From a virus: a stretch of DNA of 23,291 nucleotides. Positions 15,080-21,999 of this stretch are shown piece by piece (position 1 is the first letter of the stretch; each line of letters starts with the position of its first letter). The translations under genes were made by a program, and so were the position numbers. The stretch covers positions 1 through 23,291 of the IMG/VR virus record IMGVR_UViG_3300047375_001061. One strand, written 5' to 3'. The notes under the pieces are model-generated. The model did not search any database and was not told the origin of the DNA. It saw only the letters and a program-made list of their open reading frames with translations.

Positions 15080-17472
15080 TAGATACCCCTATCGATAGTG
15101 CCAGCTATTTTATTGCTAAGCTCCGACGCTTTAGTGTCCGCATCTTTAGCTTTAGCTTGTGCTTCTAGCTGTTTTGCATCTGCAAGCTTCTGGTTCGTCT
15201 CTTCATCTTGCAGTAATTTGCCAGCGGCAATGTCACGCTTACTTTGTATTTCAGTCAGCTTAACTTGCAACTGTTGTTGGACAGATTCCGCTTTACTTTG
15301 CAATCCCATCAAAGCGGTTTGCCCAGATACTTCGGTCATAGCTTCGATCTTTATCATCTCTCGATAATGCTTACGCTCGTCGCTAATCATGTCTAACTGT
15401 AATCGAGCATCTTTTTCTGCTTTCTCGATTTCTATCTTCATTAATTGGATTTCTATTTCTGCTTCCTTAGTCTCCTGTTGAGCAGCCAACTTTTCTTGCT
15501 CAATTTGCACCTCGGGCGGTATGGTCGGATTCTCAGCTTCTATTTGCGCGCGTGACATTTCTTCATCAATCGTTTCGACAAATCGACCATCTGGGAATTG
15601 CATACCAGATTGAATTTCACGCAACATTGCCGTCGCTTTAGAACCGGGCGTCGCGCCACCACCTGTCAGCTGATAAAGCTGAAACAAATTTTGTGTATTG
15701 ACTTCTCGCTGCATCAAAACTGATGAGCCTCGAGGTTCAATTTCCATCGGACCTTTGTACGCATCATCATCTTCATACTGCATCAGCCAATCATACAAAC
15801 GAGTCAATGTTTCTTTGGTAATCTCGTCATCAAAATCTCTGACTTGTCGTCGCCGGCTTACCGACGCATTATTTTGATAAATCTGCGTAGCACCGAGCGT
15901 CACTGGCGCATTGTCAACACCGATCTCATTTTTCTCGATGCGTGTTACACCCGTAAGCTTGTAAGCATCTTCCTCAGCCTTTTCCATAATCGCAAAGAAC
16001 TGATTAAGCGCTACTGGTATCTCGTGAATCTCAAAAGGACGACCTCGAGCACCATCTGGCAAATTAAACATGTCACTATTAATGTGCCAGACCTTGCCAG
16101 CTTGCAGCGAGTAATCAGATTTGTTGTTACCCGCGGGGCTGACCTTGTCTTTCATCATAGACACCATTGGCACTGCAGATAGACCGCCATGGTCCAGTAT
16201 CATGCGCCAAACAGCGTTGTAAATGAGCTGGCAGTTTTCTGCCAGGATAGGAATGCCCTTTCCGAGAACGCATGTTGGATCTTTTGACCAATTCCAAATG
16301 CTAAATGGCATCTCGCCACTATCAAGCGGATTCAAATAAGCTTTCAGACAGCGCGACTCCGAATGGACGACGCAAGCTAATATTGTCTCGTAATCTTTAA
16401 CGCTTTCCTTAATGCCTTTAACACCAGCTTTACGAAGAAGACCCACTTGGAATTCTGCGTGAGTTTCGAATACCTCATAGCGACTTTCATATAGCTTTTC
16501 GACAAGCGCGGAGTCTTTGAGTGAGAGTCTTTCAACTGCGCCCTCAGAGCCGCTCTCTCCAATTTTGCGCGGAGGAAAAGATAATAAGGCATCAATTTCA
16601 TCTTCATAATATTTTCCGCTACCTTTTAGCTGTCGTAACTGTCTTGGCAGATTCCAAAGCCGTACAGAGGCATAAGCCATGTCTTCTTTTGTTTCTGCCG
16701 ACATATCCGGTAAAAAGTCGAGCACATTGACGACCGAAAAGTCAGCTTTGTGCCCTTGTTTGTTCATCAGCTGCCAATTATCACCTTTAACTGCCCAGTG
16801 TTTGCTGCCAGCATGATTAACATATGGTCCTTTTAAAATAGCTGTGCCAGTACGCGCAGCATCGTGAATTAAGCGTCGTCCTAAGCGACCAAATCGGACT
16901 CGCTCGAGGTTAGCTGACACGATTTCTCGCATGCGAACGCATTTGGCTTCTAACTCAACCTTTCTGGCCTCCCAAGCTTGCTGATGAGTGACCTGATTAC
17001 CTTCGGGGTCGAGTAAGGGGGCACCAGTTTGGTCAACTGCGCCTTCGTTTTTCATTTTAATGGGGGGTCGAGCAGGGTAAACAGGTAAGATGCCGTAATT
17101 ATCTTGGTCTGTCGGATACAACATGTCACCAAGCTGGCTCGCACCATCGTCAGTCAACTGCCGCACGATATTTTGAACAACTTTACTGCCATCTTTTACT
17201 GCTTTACGACTACCTTCCCAGTCGTGCAAAAGGTCATCCGAGGCGTCGATGCTACAAGCGTTATAGAGCTTAGATGCTCTTTTAATTTCATCGCTGAATG
17301 TGCTCGTGTTCCGGTCCCGAATACTTTCGTTGACAAGCGCAAGCGCCTCTCGGGCTAACTGGTCGCGAGCTTGTTTAAGCTCACGCTCTTCGCTGCTCAT
17401 ACGTTTGGGCTCTTCTTCTTCTGCTGCCCATGCCTCATCGTACTGTGCGTCGATTGGAGTTATTTTAGCCAT
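15079..17472 (-). CDS. Portal (head-to-tail connector) protein, large form (797 aa)
   Basis: It lies directly downstream of TerL, with an 8-base overlap, in the usual portal place. The body contains podovirus portal features, for example DGASQLGDMLYPTDQDNYGIL near residue 115-135, AARTGTAILKGPYV, a WRMILDHGGLS segment and RRRQVRDFDDEITKETL. Residues about 645-780 are a long Gln/Lys/Glu-rich coiled coil (EKLAAQQETKEAEIEIQL), like a barrel extension. T7 gp8 is 536 residues, so this is clearly longer. The N-terminus carries YDEAWAAEE at residues 11-19, resembling the scaffold end motif. The last codons (…TIDRGI, stop) contain the ribosome-binding site of the next gene. Confidence 0.85.
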   Translation of the reverse strand: MAKITPIDAQYDEAWAAEEEEPKRMSSEERELKQARDQLAREALALVNESIRDRNTSTFSDEIKRASKLYNACSIDASDDLLHDWEGSRKAVKDGSKVVQNIVRQLTDDGASQLGDMLYPTDQDNYGILPVYPARPPIKMKNEGAVDQTGAPLLDPEGNQVTHQQAWEARKVELEAKCVRMREIVSANLERVRFGRLGRRLIHDAARTGTAILKGPYVNHAGSKHWAVKGDNWQLMNKQGHKADFSVVNVLDFLPDMSAETKEDMAYASVRLWNLPRQLRQLKGSGKYYEDEIDALLSFPPRKIGESGSEGAVERLSLKDSALVEKLYESRYEVFETHAEFQVGLLRKAGVKGIKESVKDYETILACVVHSESRCLKAYLNPLDSGEMPFSIWNWSKDPTCVLGKGIPILAENCQLIYNAVWRMILDHGGLSAVPMVSMMKDKVSPAGNNKSDYSLQAGKVWHINSDMFNLPDGARGRPFEIHEIPVALNQFFAIMEKAEEDAYKLTGVTRIEKNEIGVDNAPVTLGATQIYQNNASVSRRRQVRDFDDEITKETLTRLYDWLMQYEDDDAYKGPMEIEPRGSSVLMQREVNTQNLFQLYQLTGGGATPGSKATAMLREIQSGMQFPDGRFVETIDEEMSRAQIEAENPTIPPEVQIEQEKLAAQQETKEAEIEIQLMKIEIEKAEKDARLQLDMISDERKHYREMIKIEAMTEVSGQTALMGLQSKAESVQQQLQVKLTEIQSKRDIAAGKLLQDEETNQKLADAKQLEAQAKAKDADTKASELSNKIAGTIDRGI

Positions 17473-18994
17473 AATTAGTTATATCCCGACTTAGTGTTCT
17501 CACATTAGTTTGCGTCACAAACTCAGTATGTTTTTTGAGTTGGTCATAATCTGGGTGAGCGAAGATACACAAATATTGCAGCGCATCATGTGGATGACTT
17601 TCGCGGCTCTTACATGGCAAGTCTTTATAAGTAGCCCGGCCAGTAACCTGCTTGCGGTCATACTGATAGCTTTGATTAAAACCTTTGATCAGCATCTTGC
17701 TATTTTTGTCGATCTGGAAAAGTGGTAGCCCTGTGTTTGTCTTTGAGGTAAGAAAGTGCCGTACAGCATTTAATCGCATCTCAATATGGTTACTTGGCGC
17801 TGGCGCGGTCTTAAACCAATCCTTAAACACACCGACGCGCTCATCGTTGAGCACATGAAAGTAATTGCGATTCTTTTCCGCTAGGCCATGACTTGATAGT
17901 CCAGCAGGGTCACCGATAGAAAATATCTTCCAACCTTCAGATCCACAATGTTCTTGCAACCAAGGTTTAACAAAGTCAGTTGCAAAGTCGCGGAGCCCGA
18001 TGTTATCGCCGAAAAATTCTTCGACTAATCGTAACTGGCCGCTGGGCATAACCTGACCGACTACACAACTCTCGCCACCAGCACCCCAATCCCAGCCTAA
18101 AATAACCGGGTGCTCTTTCACCAACTGTAGTCCCGCTTTACTGATGTGGTAATCATGGTCCCACTGTCTTTTATAGACCGCCTTACCACTCGAGGTGACA
18201 CCGTACCGTCCCTCAAATAAAACTTTAACTTGCTCAGGCGTTAGCGTCGGTATGCGGTCAAGGTAATATCGCTTAGGGCCAACACCAATGTATTTAAAGT
18301 TCTCGCCTTTTGGATTTAGCTTGTAGCCCAGATCAGATTTACTATCTTTGAGTATTGCCGGGGGCTGTCTAAAGAACTCCCAGCCCATCGGCGTATTTTG
18401 CTCAATCTGTGAGACCCACGAGTCATCCTCTGGCGGGTTCGTGTCCATTATTAAAGAGACACGAGTAATAGGTTTATTTTCATCAATCGCATCTACTGGC
18501 GCAGGGTAACGTCCTAGCCTTGAGTAAACAGCACTGACGATTTCACTATCCATCGCGCCGCACTCGTTTATAAATGCGCCGGTCAGTTCGAGTGACTTTA
18601 AGTTCTCGTAATCTTCCGGTTTCGCAACCGCTTGGAAGATAAACTCAGCTCCCATCTTCGTGCCATCGGCTAACTTGTCGGTCCACCGTATCTTCATCGG
18701 TGCTGACATTGTGTAGCGGCGAGTCGTCTGGTTTGGCTTAAGCCATAGCTTAAAGCTGGCAAAAGTCGTTTCCAGTAGCTGCGGATAGGTTTCCCGCACA
18801 ATGACATACTTACTGGACCTGACATTATCTTTATCAGGCCGCTGCAGCATTGCCATTTTTAGCAACTCGATAATCATCATTGTCGATTTGCCCGATCCTA
18901 CATTGCCGAGAACAATTCTGATGTCGGCATTTGAGTTGTGGAATAGCATCCCAGTGGGGCTCGGATGGTACGCCACTATTTTGTCTTCAAGCAT
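17465..18994 (-). CDS. terL: Terminase large subunit (packaging ATPase and nuclease)
   Basis: Both enzyme halves are visible. The ATPase has Walker A GNVGSGKST at residues 30-38, a Walker B-like segment GAFINEC with catalytic Glu144, and a coupling motif LIMDTNPP at 181-188. The RNase H-fold nuclease has its acidic residues in GWDWG (Asp302), IGDPAG (Asp362) and HPHDALQYL (Asp470). At 509 residues it is of normal length and appears intact. It would drive DNA into the prohead through the portal and cut concatemers. The ATG has AGGA upstream, and the gene follows the small subunit by 8 bases. The portal starts inside its last codons. Confidence 0.93.
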   Translation of the reverse strand: MLEDKIVAYHPSPTGMLFHNSNADIRIVLGNVGSGKSTMMIIELLKMAMLQRPDKDNVRSSKYVIVRETYPQLLETTFASFKLWLKPNQTTRRYTMSAPMKIRWTDKLADGTKMGAEFIFQAVAKPEDYENLKSLELTGAFINECGAMDSEIVSAVYSRLGRYPAPVDAIDENKPITRVSLIMDTNPPEDDSWVSQIEQNTPMGWEFFRQPPAILKDSKSDLGYKLNPKGENFKYIGVGPKRYYLDRIPTLTPEQVKVLFEGRYGVTSSGKAVYKRQWDHDYHISKAGLQLVKEHPVILGWDWGAGGESCVVGQVMPSGQLRLVEEFFGDNIGLRDFATDFVKPWLQEHCGSEGWKIFSIGDPAGLSSHGLAEKNRNYFHVLNDERVGVFKDWFKTAPAPSNHIEMRLNAVRHFLTSKTNTGLPLFQIDKNSKMLIKGFNQSYQYDRKQVTGRATYKDLPCKSRESHPHDALQYLCIFAHPDYDQLKKHTEFVTQTNVRTLSRDITNYG

Positions 18995-19002
18995 GTGAAT
19001 TC

Positions 19003-19647
19003 CTAGTGGACTAGCTCATCAATCTCATCGGTCTCATCAACAACATCGCTTAGGTCAGTGCCATCGTCTGGCGCAATGTATTCCTCGTCTTGTATAGACG
19101 CGAAATTGAAAACAAGAGGAGCTTGCTGATCGAGAATCGATTGGTCCCACATCATTAACTTGCTTAGCATTTGGACAGCTCTGTGCTGCGCCATGTTGTC
19201 CCAGCAATATGTGCCATCATGATTTCTCATGATGAAGCTAGTGGCGCATCGGAAGCGAGGCTCTATGTCTTTGGGCTCTTTAGGTACGACAGTGAACTTA
19301 CCTTTTACTTCAGTCCCATTGCCGTTTACATAGGGCACTCGGGTCGCTACGTCATCGAGCGCAGCTAAAGATTGATTCAGTAAGCGCTGGCAGATAGCTG
19401 CCCTGCCCTGATCAAGTTGATCTAGTTTAGTCTGCAAATATTCTTCAATTGCGCTAATTATCTTTGGATCATTGAATAACTTATTTACTGTCTCATGAAG
19501 CTGATTGTTATTGTCAACGTAACCCGCAGTCTCAGCGGCAAGTGTCTTATCGAGACACTCCGCGTAAGCTTTGACTAGCTTTCTTTTCTTTGGAATTAGA
19601 GAGTCCAAAATTGGAGTGTCATAGATTTTCTTTTTTGTGGAGTCCAT
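19003..19647 (-). CDS. Putative terminase small subunit (214 aa)
   Basis: The protein starts MDSTKKKIYDTPIL. It has basic and helical sequence to about residue 100 (KKRKLVKAYAECLDKTL), a middle beta segment with KGKFTVVPKEPKDIEPRFRC, and a very acidic C-terminal tail (about 190-212, DDGTDLSDVVDETDEIDE). The place directly before TerL, the size and the acidic tail fit a DNA-recognition subunit of the terminase, but I see no diagnostic motif. I chose the ATG at 19647 because AAGGA lies 8 bases upstream. An upstream in-frame extension to 19794 would overlap the preceding gene deeply and adds only shadow-like sequence. It overlaps the upstream peptidase gene by 29 bases. Confidence 0.65.
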   Translation of the reverse strand: MDSTKKKIYDTPILDSLIPKKRKLVKAYAECLDKTLAAETAGYVDNNNQLHETVNKLFNDPKIISAIEEYLQTKLDQLDQGRAAICQRLLNQSLAALDDVATRVPYVNGNGTEVKGKFTVVPKEPKDIEPRFRCATSFIMRNHDGTYCWDNMAQHRAVQMLSKLMMWDQSILDQQAPLVFNFASIQDEEYIAPDDGTDLSDVVDETDEIDELVH

Positions 19648-20098
19648 TGGAAGAGTCCTTTTTGCGTACACGATATTTGCGGATGCCAAACTCAACGCCG
19701 CTGCAAGAATCCATCTTGCATGCCAGGCGAATCGCTTGCGGTCCAGTTTTACCAGCAAGTAAAGCAGCAAGCGCAAAGCTACCGCCTGTACCAATAGCGA
19801 AGGGGGTTGTCATAGGGGCCGGCAGCATTGTGCCACCGTAGTATTCACATCTGCTTTCACTCACGAGCATGATCTGCCAATCGCCAGCATCAACAATGTA
19901 TGAATCATCGGGCGAGCTGTTAGTGGGCAAAAGCAATCGCTTAACGACGACTGTAGCTTCAGCAATGTCGCCAGCTACTGCACAAAAAACGCCGTTCTTC
20001 TGAAATATTTTCTGGCAAGCGCCTTGATCAATAACAGCACCAGTAATGCTTCGGGTATCCGCACATATGAATTCTCCATCCCACACGCAAGTTGTCAT
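19619..20098 (-). CDS. HslV / proteasome-beta-like Ntn-hydrolase peptidase (159 aa)
   Basis: With the ATG at 20098 the protein begins MTT, so removal of Met exposes Thr as in HslV, where TT is the mature N-terminus. Counting from that Thr, Asp13 (in CADTR) and Lys29 (in CQKIF) are 16 residues apart, the same spacing as the catalytic-site Asp17 and Lys33 of HslV. A later IGTGGSFALAALLAG (residues 102-116) matches the IGSGG...A.AA region of HslV and proteasome beta subunits. The ribosome-binding site GAGG is well placed for this ATG, whereas a GTG two codons earlier would bury the Thr. No HslU-like ATPase is in the window. The substrate is unknown; scaffold or host proteins are possible. Family call by pattern only. 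Confidence 0.75.
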   Translation of the reverse strand: MTTCVWDGEFICADTRSITGAVIDQGACQKIFQKNGVFCAVAGDIAEATVVVKRLLLPTNSSPDDSYIVDAGDWQIMLVSESRCEYYGGTMLPAPMTTPFAIGTGGSFALAALLAGKTGPQAIRLACKMDSCSGVEFGIRKYRVRKKDSSNGLHKKENL

Positions 20099-20105
20099 AA
20101 GCACC

Positions 20106-20597
20106 TCACGTTAGTAGCAAAATAGCAATCCAAATAGTGAGGCCCAAAGCGACAGTTGCGGCGGCTATGAAAATACAATCCATAATAAAAGCACGGTCTT
20201 TTGCAGCCTGTTCAGCTCTACGCGCTTTCTCCTGTTTAATCTTACGTCTCTCTTTGATTAAATCTCGGTAAAGGTCACCGCGCCCGCTGTAGATCATTAT
20301 CTCCCTAAGCGCTTCTTCTTTTTTTAGAAGGTCGTCTCTGGCGAATACAATCTCAGCGGCGTTATCTTCTATCTCTTCCTTTCGGAAGATACGCTCAAGC
20401 AATGAAGGCGTATTGACCTTCTTTTCGTGAGCACTGAGTAACTCTTTGGCTGTCCAGAATTTATCAAATGTTTTACCGATACCTCGGTTGATAACATCAA
20501 TATCATCTCTTGCACTGCTAACAGCTGACGCTGTTTTTGACAGTAACTTAAATGCTGCGTTGGCCGCCGATATAGCGGCTAAGATTTCTGCTCCCAC
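20106..20597 (-). CDS. C-tail-anchored coiled-coil membrane protein (163 aa)
   Basis: The N-terminal 30 residues are Ala/Ser-rich helix. Residues 30-135 are charged and helical with a likely coiled coil. The segment IMIYSGRGDLYRDLIKERRK (100-119) resembles a motif recurring in uncharacterised phage membrane proteins. One hydrophobic segment (about 138-162) closes the protein, leaving almost no tail. Translation starts at GTG with GAGGT upstream. It sits between a tiny Lys-rich gene and the HslV-like peptidase. The bulk is predicted cytoplasmic. A holin-like or membrane-scaffold function is possible, but nothing decides it. Confidence 0.7.
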   Translation of the reverse strand: MGAEILAAISAANAAFKLLSKTASAVSSARDDIDVINRGIGKTFDKFWTAKELLSAHEKKVNTPSLLERIFRKEEIEDNAAEIVFARDDLLKKEEALREIMIYSGRGDLYRDLIKERRKIKQEKARRAEQAAKDRAFIMDCIFIAAATVALGLTIWIAILLLT

Positions 20598-20611
20598 GGC
20601 AATACCTCAAC

Positions 20612-20647
20612 TCAATATCCCGGCTTTTTCACCTTTTTCTTTTTCAT
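20612..20647 (-). CDS. Eleven-residue Lys-rich peptide MKKKKVKKPGY
   Basis: A complete ATG-to-TGA frame of 11 codons has a GAGG ribosome-binding site 8 bases before the ATG, and it fills most of the gap between the lipoprotein and membrane-protein genes. Seven of eleven residues are Lys, ending in PGY. Very short Lys-rich peptides of this kind are encoded in other marine phages, recalled without a search. Its function is unknown; it could also serve as a translated leader for the following GTG-start gene. Confidence 0.5.
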   Translation of the reverse strand: MKKKKVKKPGY

Positions 20648-20696
20648 GATGCATCCTCAATGTAGAAACAAATAAATACGCGAAATTGCGTCGAAA

Positions 20697-20954
20697 TTAG
20701 TTATCAGAAACTCCACTATCACTTTTGCTGGTTGCTTCAGCCGGCCCTCGTGCTTCCTCTGCTGCTTCTTCTACAGCGAGGCATAGGTCCGGGGCACTAG
20801 CACCAACGAGTACACTACTTGCCATCCTTGCGGTTGCTCGAAGGCCACGATAGACGTCTGAGCAATACAAAGAATGATTGTCGATCATCCTGTCACTTAC
20901 CGCGCAGCCTTGTGAGAGCATCGCGATAGCCATGAGGGGAATTAACTTATTCAT
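20697..20954 (-). CDS. Small lipoprotein (85 aa)
   Basis: A short basic N-terminus, a hydrophobic stretch and then SQGC ending at Cys17 give a type II signal peptide, although the lipobox has Ser at -3 and Gln at -2 and so is not ideal. Ala at +2 would favour the outer membrane in a Gram-negative host. The mature part has two further Cys (31 and 58) and an acidic, Ala-rich tail. The start overlaps the upstream hydrolase by 8 bases. Phage outer-membrane lipoproteins near the terminase can be Rz1-type spanins, but this one lacks the Pro-rich character of Rz1, so that remains a weak guess. Confidence 0.7.
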   Translation of the reverse strand: MNKLIPLMAIAMLSQGCAVSDRMIDNHSLYCSDVYRGLRATARMASSVLVGASAPDLCLAVEEAAEEARGPAEATSKSDSGVSDN

Positions 20955-21558
20955 ATGTTTGATACCTTGATTCGTGAACTAGAGAGTTAATGATGAGCGG
21001 CGCAAAGTACGTCAACTTCTCAGCTCTCGCGAAGTCAGAATGCTTCCGCGATGAGACAGCGTAGTCATCTTGTTTATTATGATTTCTCATTCGAAGGTCT
21101 TCACCCTCATATCCGGTCCTACCCATCTCACCCCAGATATTCTTAGGCAGCCATCGAGCAAACTTAACGGGGGCATCACTGGGTGAATACCAAACGTCCA
21201 CTTTGCTAACTTGTGGGCCGGGCACTAGGTCTTTCTCGAGTGCTGGGTTGAGATAAGCCACTTTGTCGATGGGTGCATCGTAAAGTGTCGTCGCAAGGTG
21301 AATCACAGCGCAGCCATTAGAGTGGCCTAGTGCGATGACTGGATGGTCGTTTAAAAGCTTGGCATTACGCGCAGCTTTAGCGAGGCGTTTAGCATGCCTC
21401 TTGTTTTGCGTGTAGACCTGCACAATGTCCATCCACCCCATTCTAAACACTACGGTGTCCCACCCGCGCGTCAGTAGGTAAGGCGAAAGGCGAGCTATGG
21501 TGCCAGAGCCGTTGTCTCGCACGTTGAAGCCGTGTACGAGAAGCGCAGTGCCAGACAT
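20947..21558 (-). CDS. Alpha/beta hydrolase (serine esterase/lipase-like, 203 aa)
   Basis: A nucleophile elbow GHSNG (Ser80) follows the strand VIALGHS, and an LLVHGFN motif (His9-Gly10) provides the oxyanion region, both typical of the alpha/beta-hydrolase fold. Likely triad partners are Asp128 in WYSPSDAP and His173 in SSRKHSDF, in the right order and spacing for a small esterase. There is no signal peptide, so it is probably cytoplasmic. I chose the ATG at 21558 because GAGGT lies 7 bases upstream; an upstream TTG at 21585 would add nine residues and overrun that site. It is the first gene of the late block. The substrate is unknown; it might act on host envelope lipids or small esters. 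Confidence 0.8.
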   Translation of the reverse strand: MSGTALLVHGFNVRDNGSGTIARLSPYLLTRGWDTVVFRMGWMDIVQVYTQNKRHAKRLAKAARNAKLLNDHPVIALGHSNGCAVIHLATTLYDAPIDKVAYLNPALEKDLVPGPQVSKVDVWYSPSDAPVKFARWLPKNIWGEMGRTGYEGEDLRMRNHNKQDDYAVSSRKHSDFARAEKLTYFAPLIINSLVHESRYQTYE

Positions 21559-21638
21559 ATGCGATACCTCATTCAGTATTATCAATAAATTTATAATTTG
21601 TTAGATTTTTGATTTAAAAATTTTCAGAAAAAATCGTC

Positions 21639-21653
21639 CGATAGCATGCATCG
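21639..21653 (+). other. Dyad around GCATGC, possible operator
   Basis: CGAT and ATCG flank a central GCATGC palindrome, with one extra A breaking perfect symmetry. It lies about 80 bases upstream of the minus-strand hydrolase start, so a repressor site for the late block is possible but untested. Confidence 0.3.
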
Positions 21654-21732
21654 CTTCGCCGCTCAGGCGCCCATATATAAAGGCCGGGGGTTGGTCGATT
21701 TTTGATCAATTAGCTCAATTTTTGGGGACCGG

Positions 21733-21762
21733 TTGACGTTTTAACAAGCCGTATATTGTTAT
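21733..21762 (+). promoter_or_regulatory. Candidate sigma-70 type promoter (TTGACG, 18, TGTTAT)
   Basis: A -35-like TTGACG (5 of 6 to consensus) is followed after 18 bases by TGTTAT (4 of 6). It faces the plus-strand genes and lies about 240 bases before the first start codon. The match is reasonable but not unique in AT-rich DNA. Confidence 0.35.
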
Positions 21763-21863
21763 AAATCAATGCCTTAACTTATTGAGCTCCAAGGAATCGC
21801 CATTCAATGGGCGCGCAGCCGCGGCCGATTGTTTGAATATTGGCTTGCGTCATGCTGGCCGCA

Positions 21864-21889
21864 CTCGGGCGCACGTGCTCGAGCCCGAG
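21864..21889 (+). repeat. GC-rich inverted repeat CTCGGGC / GCCCGAG
   Basis: Seven bases pair perfectly around a 12-base loop that itself contains the palindrome GCACGTGC (21871-21878). The stem is stable in either transcript but lacks a T tract on the plus strand, so a simple terminator is unlikely. A protein-binding or origin-associated dyad is possible. Confidence 0.5.
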
Positions 21890-21901
21890 CGGGTTAAATT
21901 A

Positions 21902-21933
21902 ATTCGAATATAGGCTTTACTTATATTCTGAAT
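21902..21933 (+). repeat. Inverted repeat ATTCGAATATA / TATATTC(T)GAAT overlapping a -35 region
   Basis: Eleven bases on each side are complementary with one bulged T, around a 9-base centre GGCTTTACT. The centre holds most of the -35-like TTTACT of the candidate host promoter at 21916-21945. A regulator bound here would cover that promoter. The dyad is seen directly; the operator role is inferred. Confidence 0.5.
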
Positions 21934-21945
21934 AGACGATATAGT
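21916..21945 (+). promoter_or_regulatory. Candidate sigma-70 type promoter (TTTACT, 18, TATAGT)
   Basis: TTTACT (4 of 6) and TATAGT (5 of 6) are separated by 18 bases and would start transcription near 21952, about 48 bases before the first plus-strand gene. It overlaps an imperfect inverted repeat. Transcripts from here would carry a normal leader with AGGGG before the ATG at 22000. Confidence 0.4.
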
Positions 21946-21971
21946 CCGAGTATGCAATAACGCATATATAT

Positions 21972-21994
21972 CGATAAGGACCACTATAGGGGAA
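21972..21994 (+). promoter_or_regulatory. T7-superfamily phage RNA polymerase promoter
   Basis: The core CACTATAGGG is identical to the T7 promoter core and shared with the K11 and SP6 class; against T7, 14 of the 20 bases from -17 to +3 match. Predicted +1 is G21989. It lies immediately before the first plus-strand gene. The initiating GGGG would also act as ribosome-binding site for the ATG at 22000, giving an 11-base leader. I searched for the same core by eye on both strands and found no second good copy, including none ahead of the minus-strand late genes. Confidence 0.8.
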
Positions 21995-21999
21995 TGACA

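Larger units (their letters stand above)
21559..21999 (+). other. Divergent intergenic control region (about 440 bases)
   Basis: No coding frame of note lies here. The left end (21570-21640) is very AT-rich. The middle has alternating GC-rich (CGCGCAGCCGCGG) and AT-rich blocks with several dyads. The right end holds candidate host promoters and a T7-type promoter for the plus-strand genes. No convincing promoter for the minus-strand late block was found. A divergent region of this structure could also hold a replication origin, but no defining origin motif was recognised. Confidence 0.7.

Noticed and set aside
19648-19794. N-terminal extension of the terminase small subunit (49 more codons)
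   Set aside because: It overlaps the peptidase gene deeply and reads as an antisense-like hydrophobic/basic shadow, and the ATG at 19647 has a good AAGGA site.
20697-20954. Rz1-type spanin identity for the small lipoprotein
   Set aside because: The lipobox and position would allow it, but the mature part is not Pro-rich and no embedded or adjacent Rz-like inner-membrane partner with N-terminal anchor is present.
21559-21585. TTG start nine codons upstream for the hydrolase
   Set aside because: Its codons include the GAGGT that is well placed as ribosome-binding site for the ATG at 21558, and that ATG keeps the first beta strand (ALLVHG) intact.
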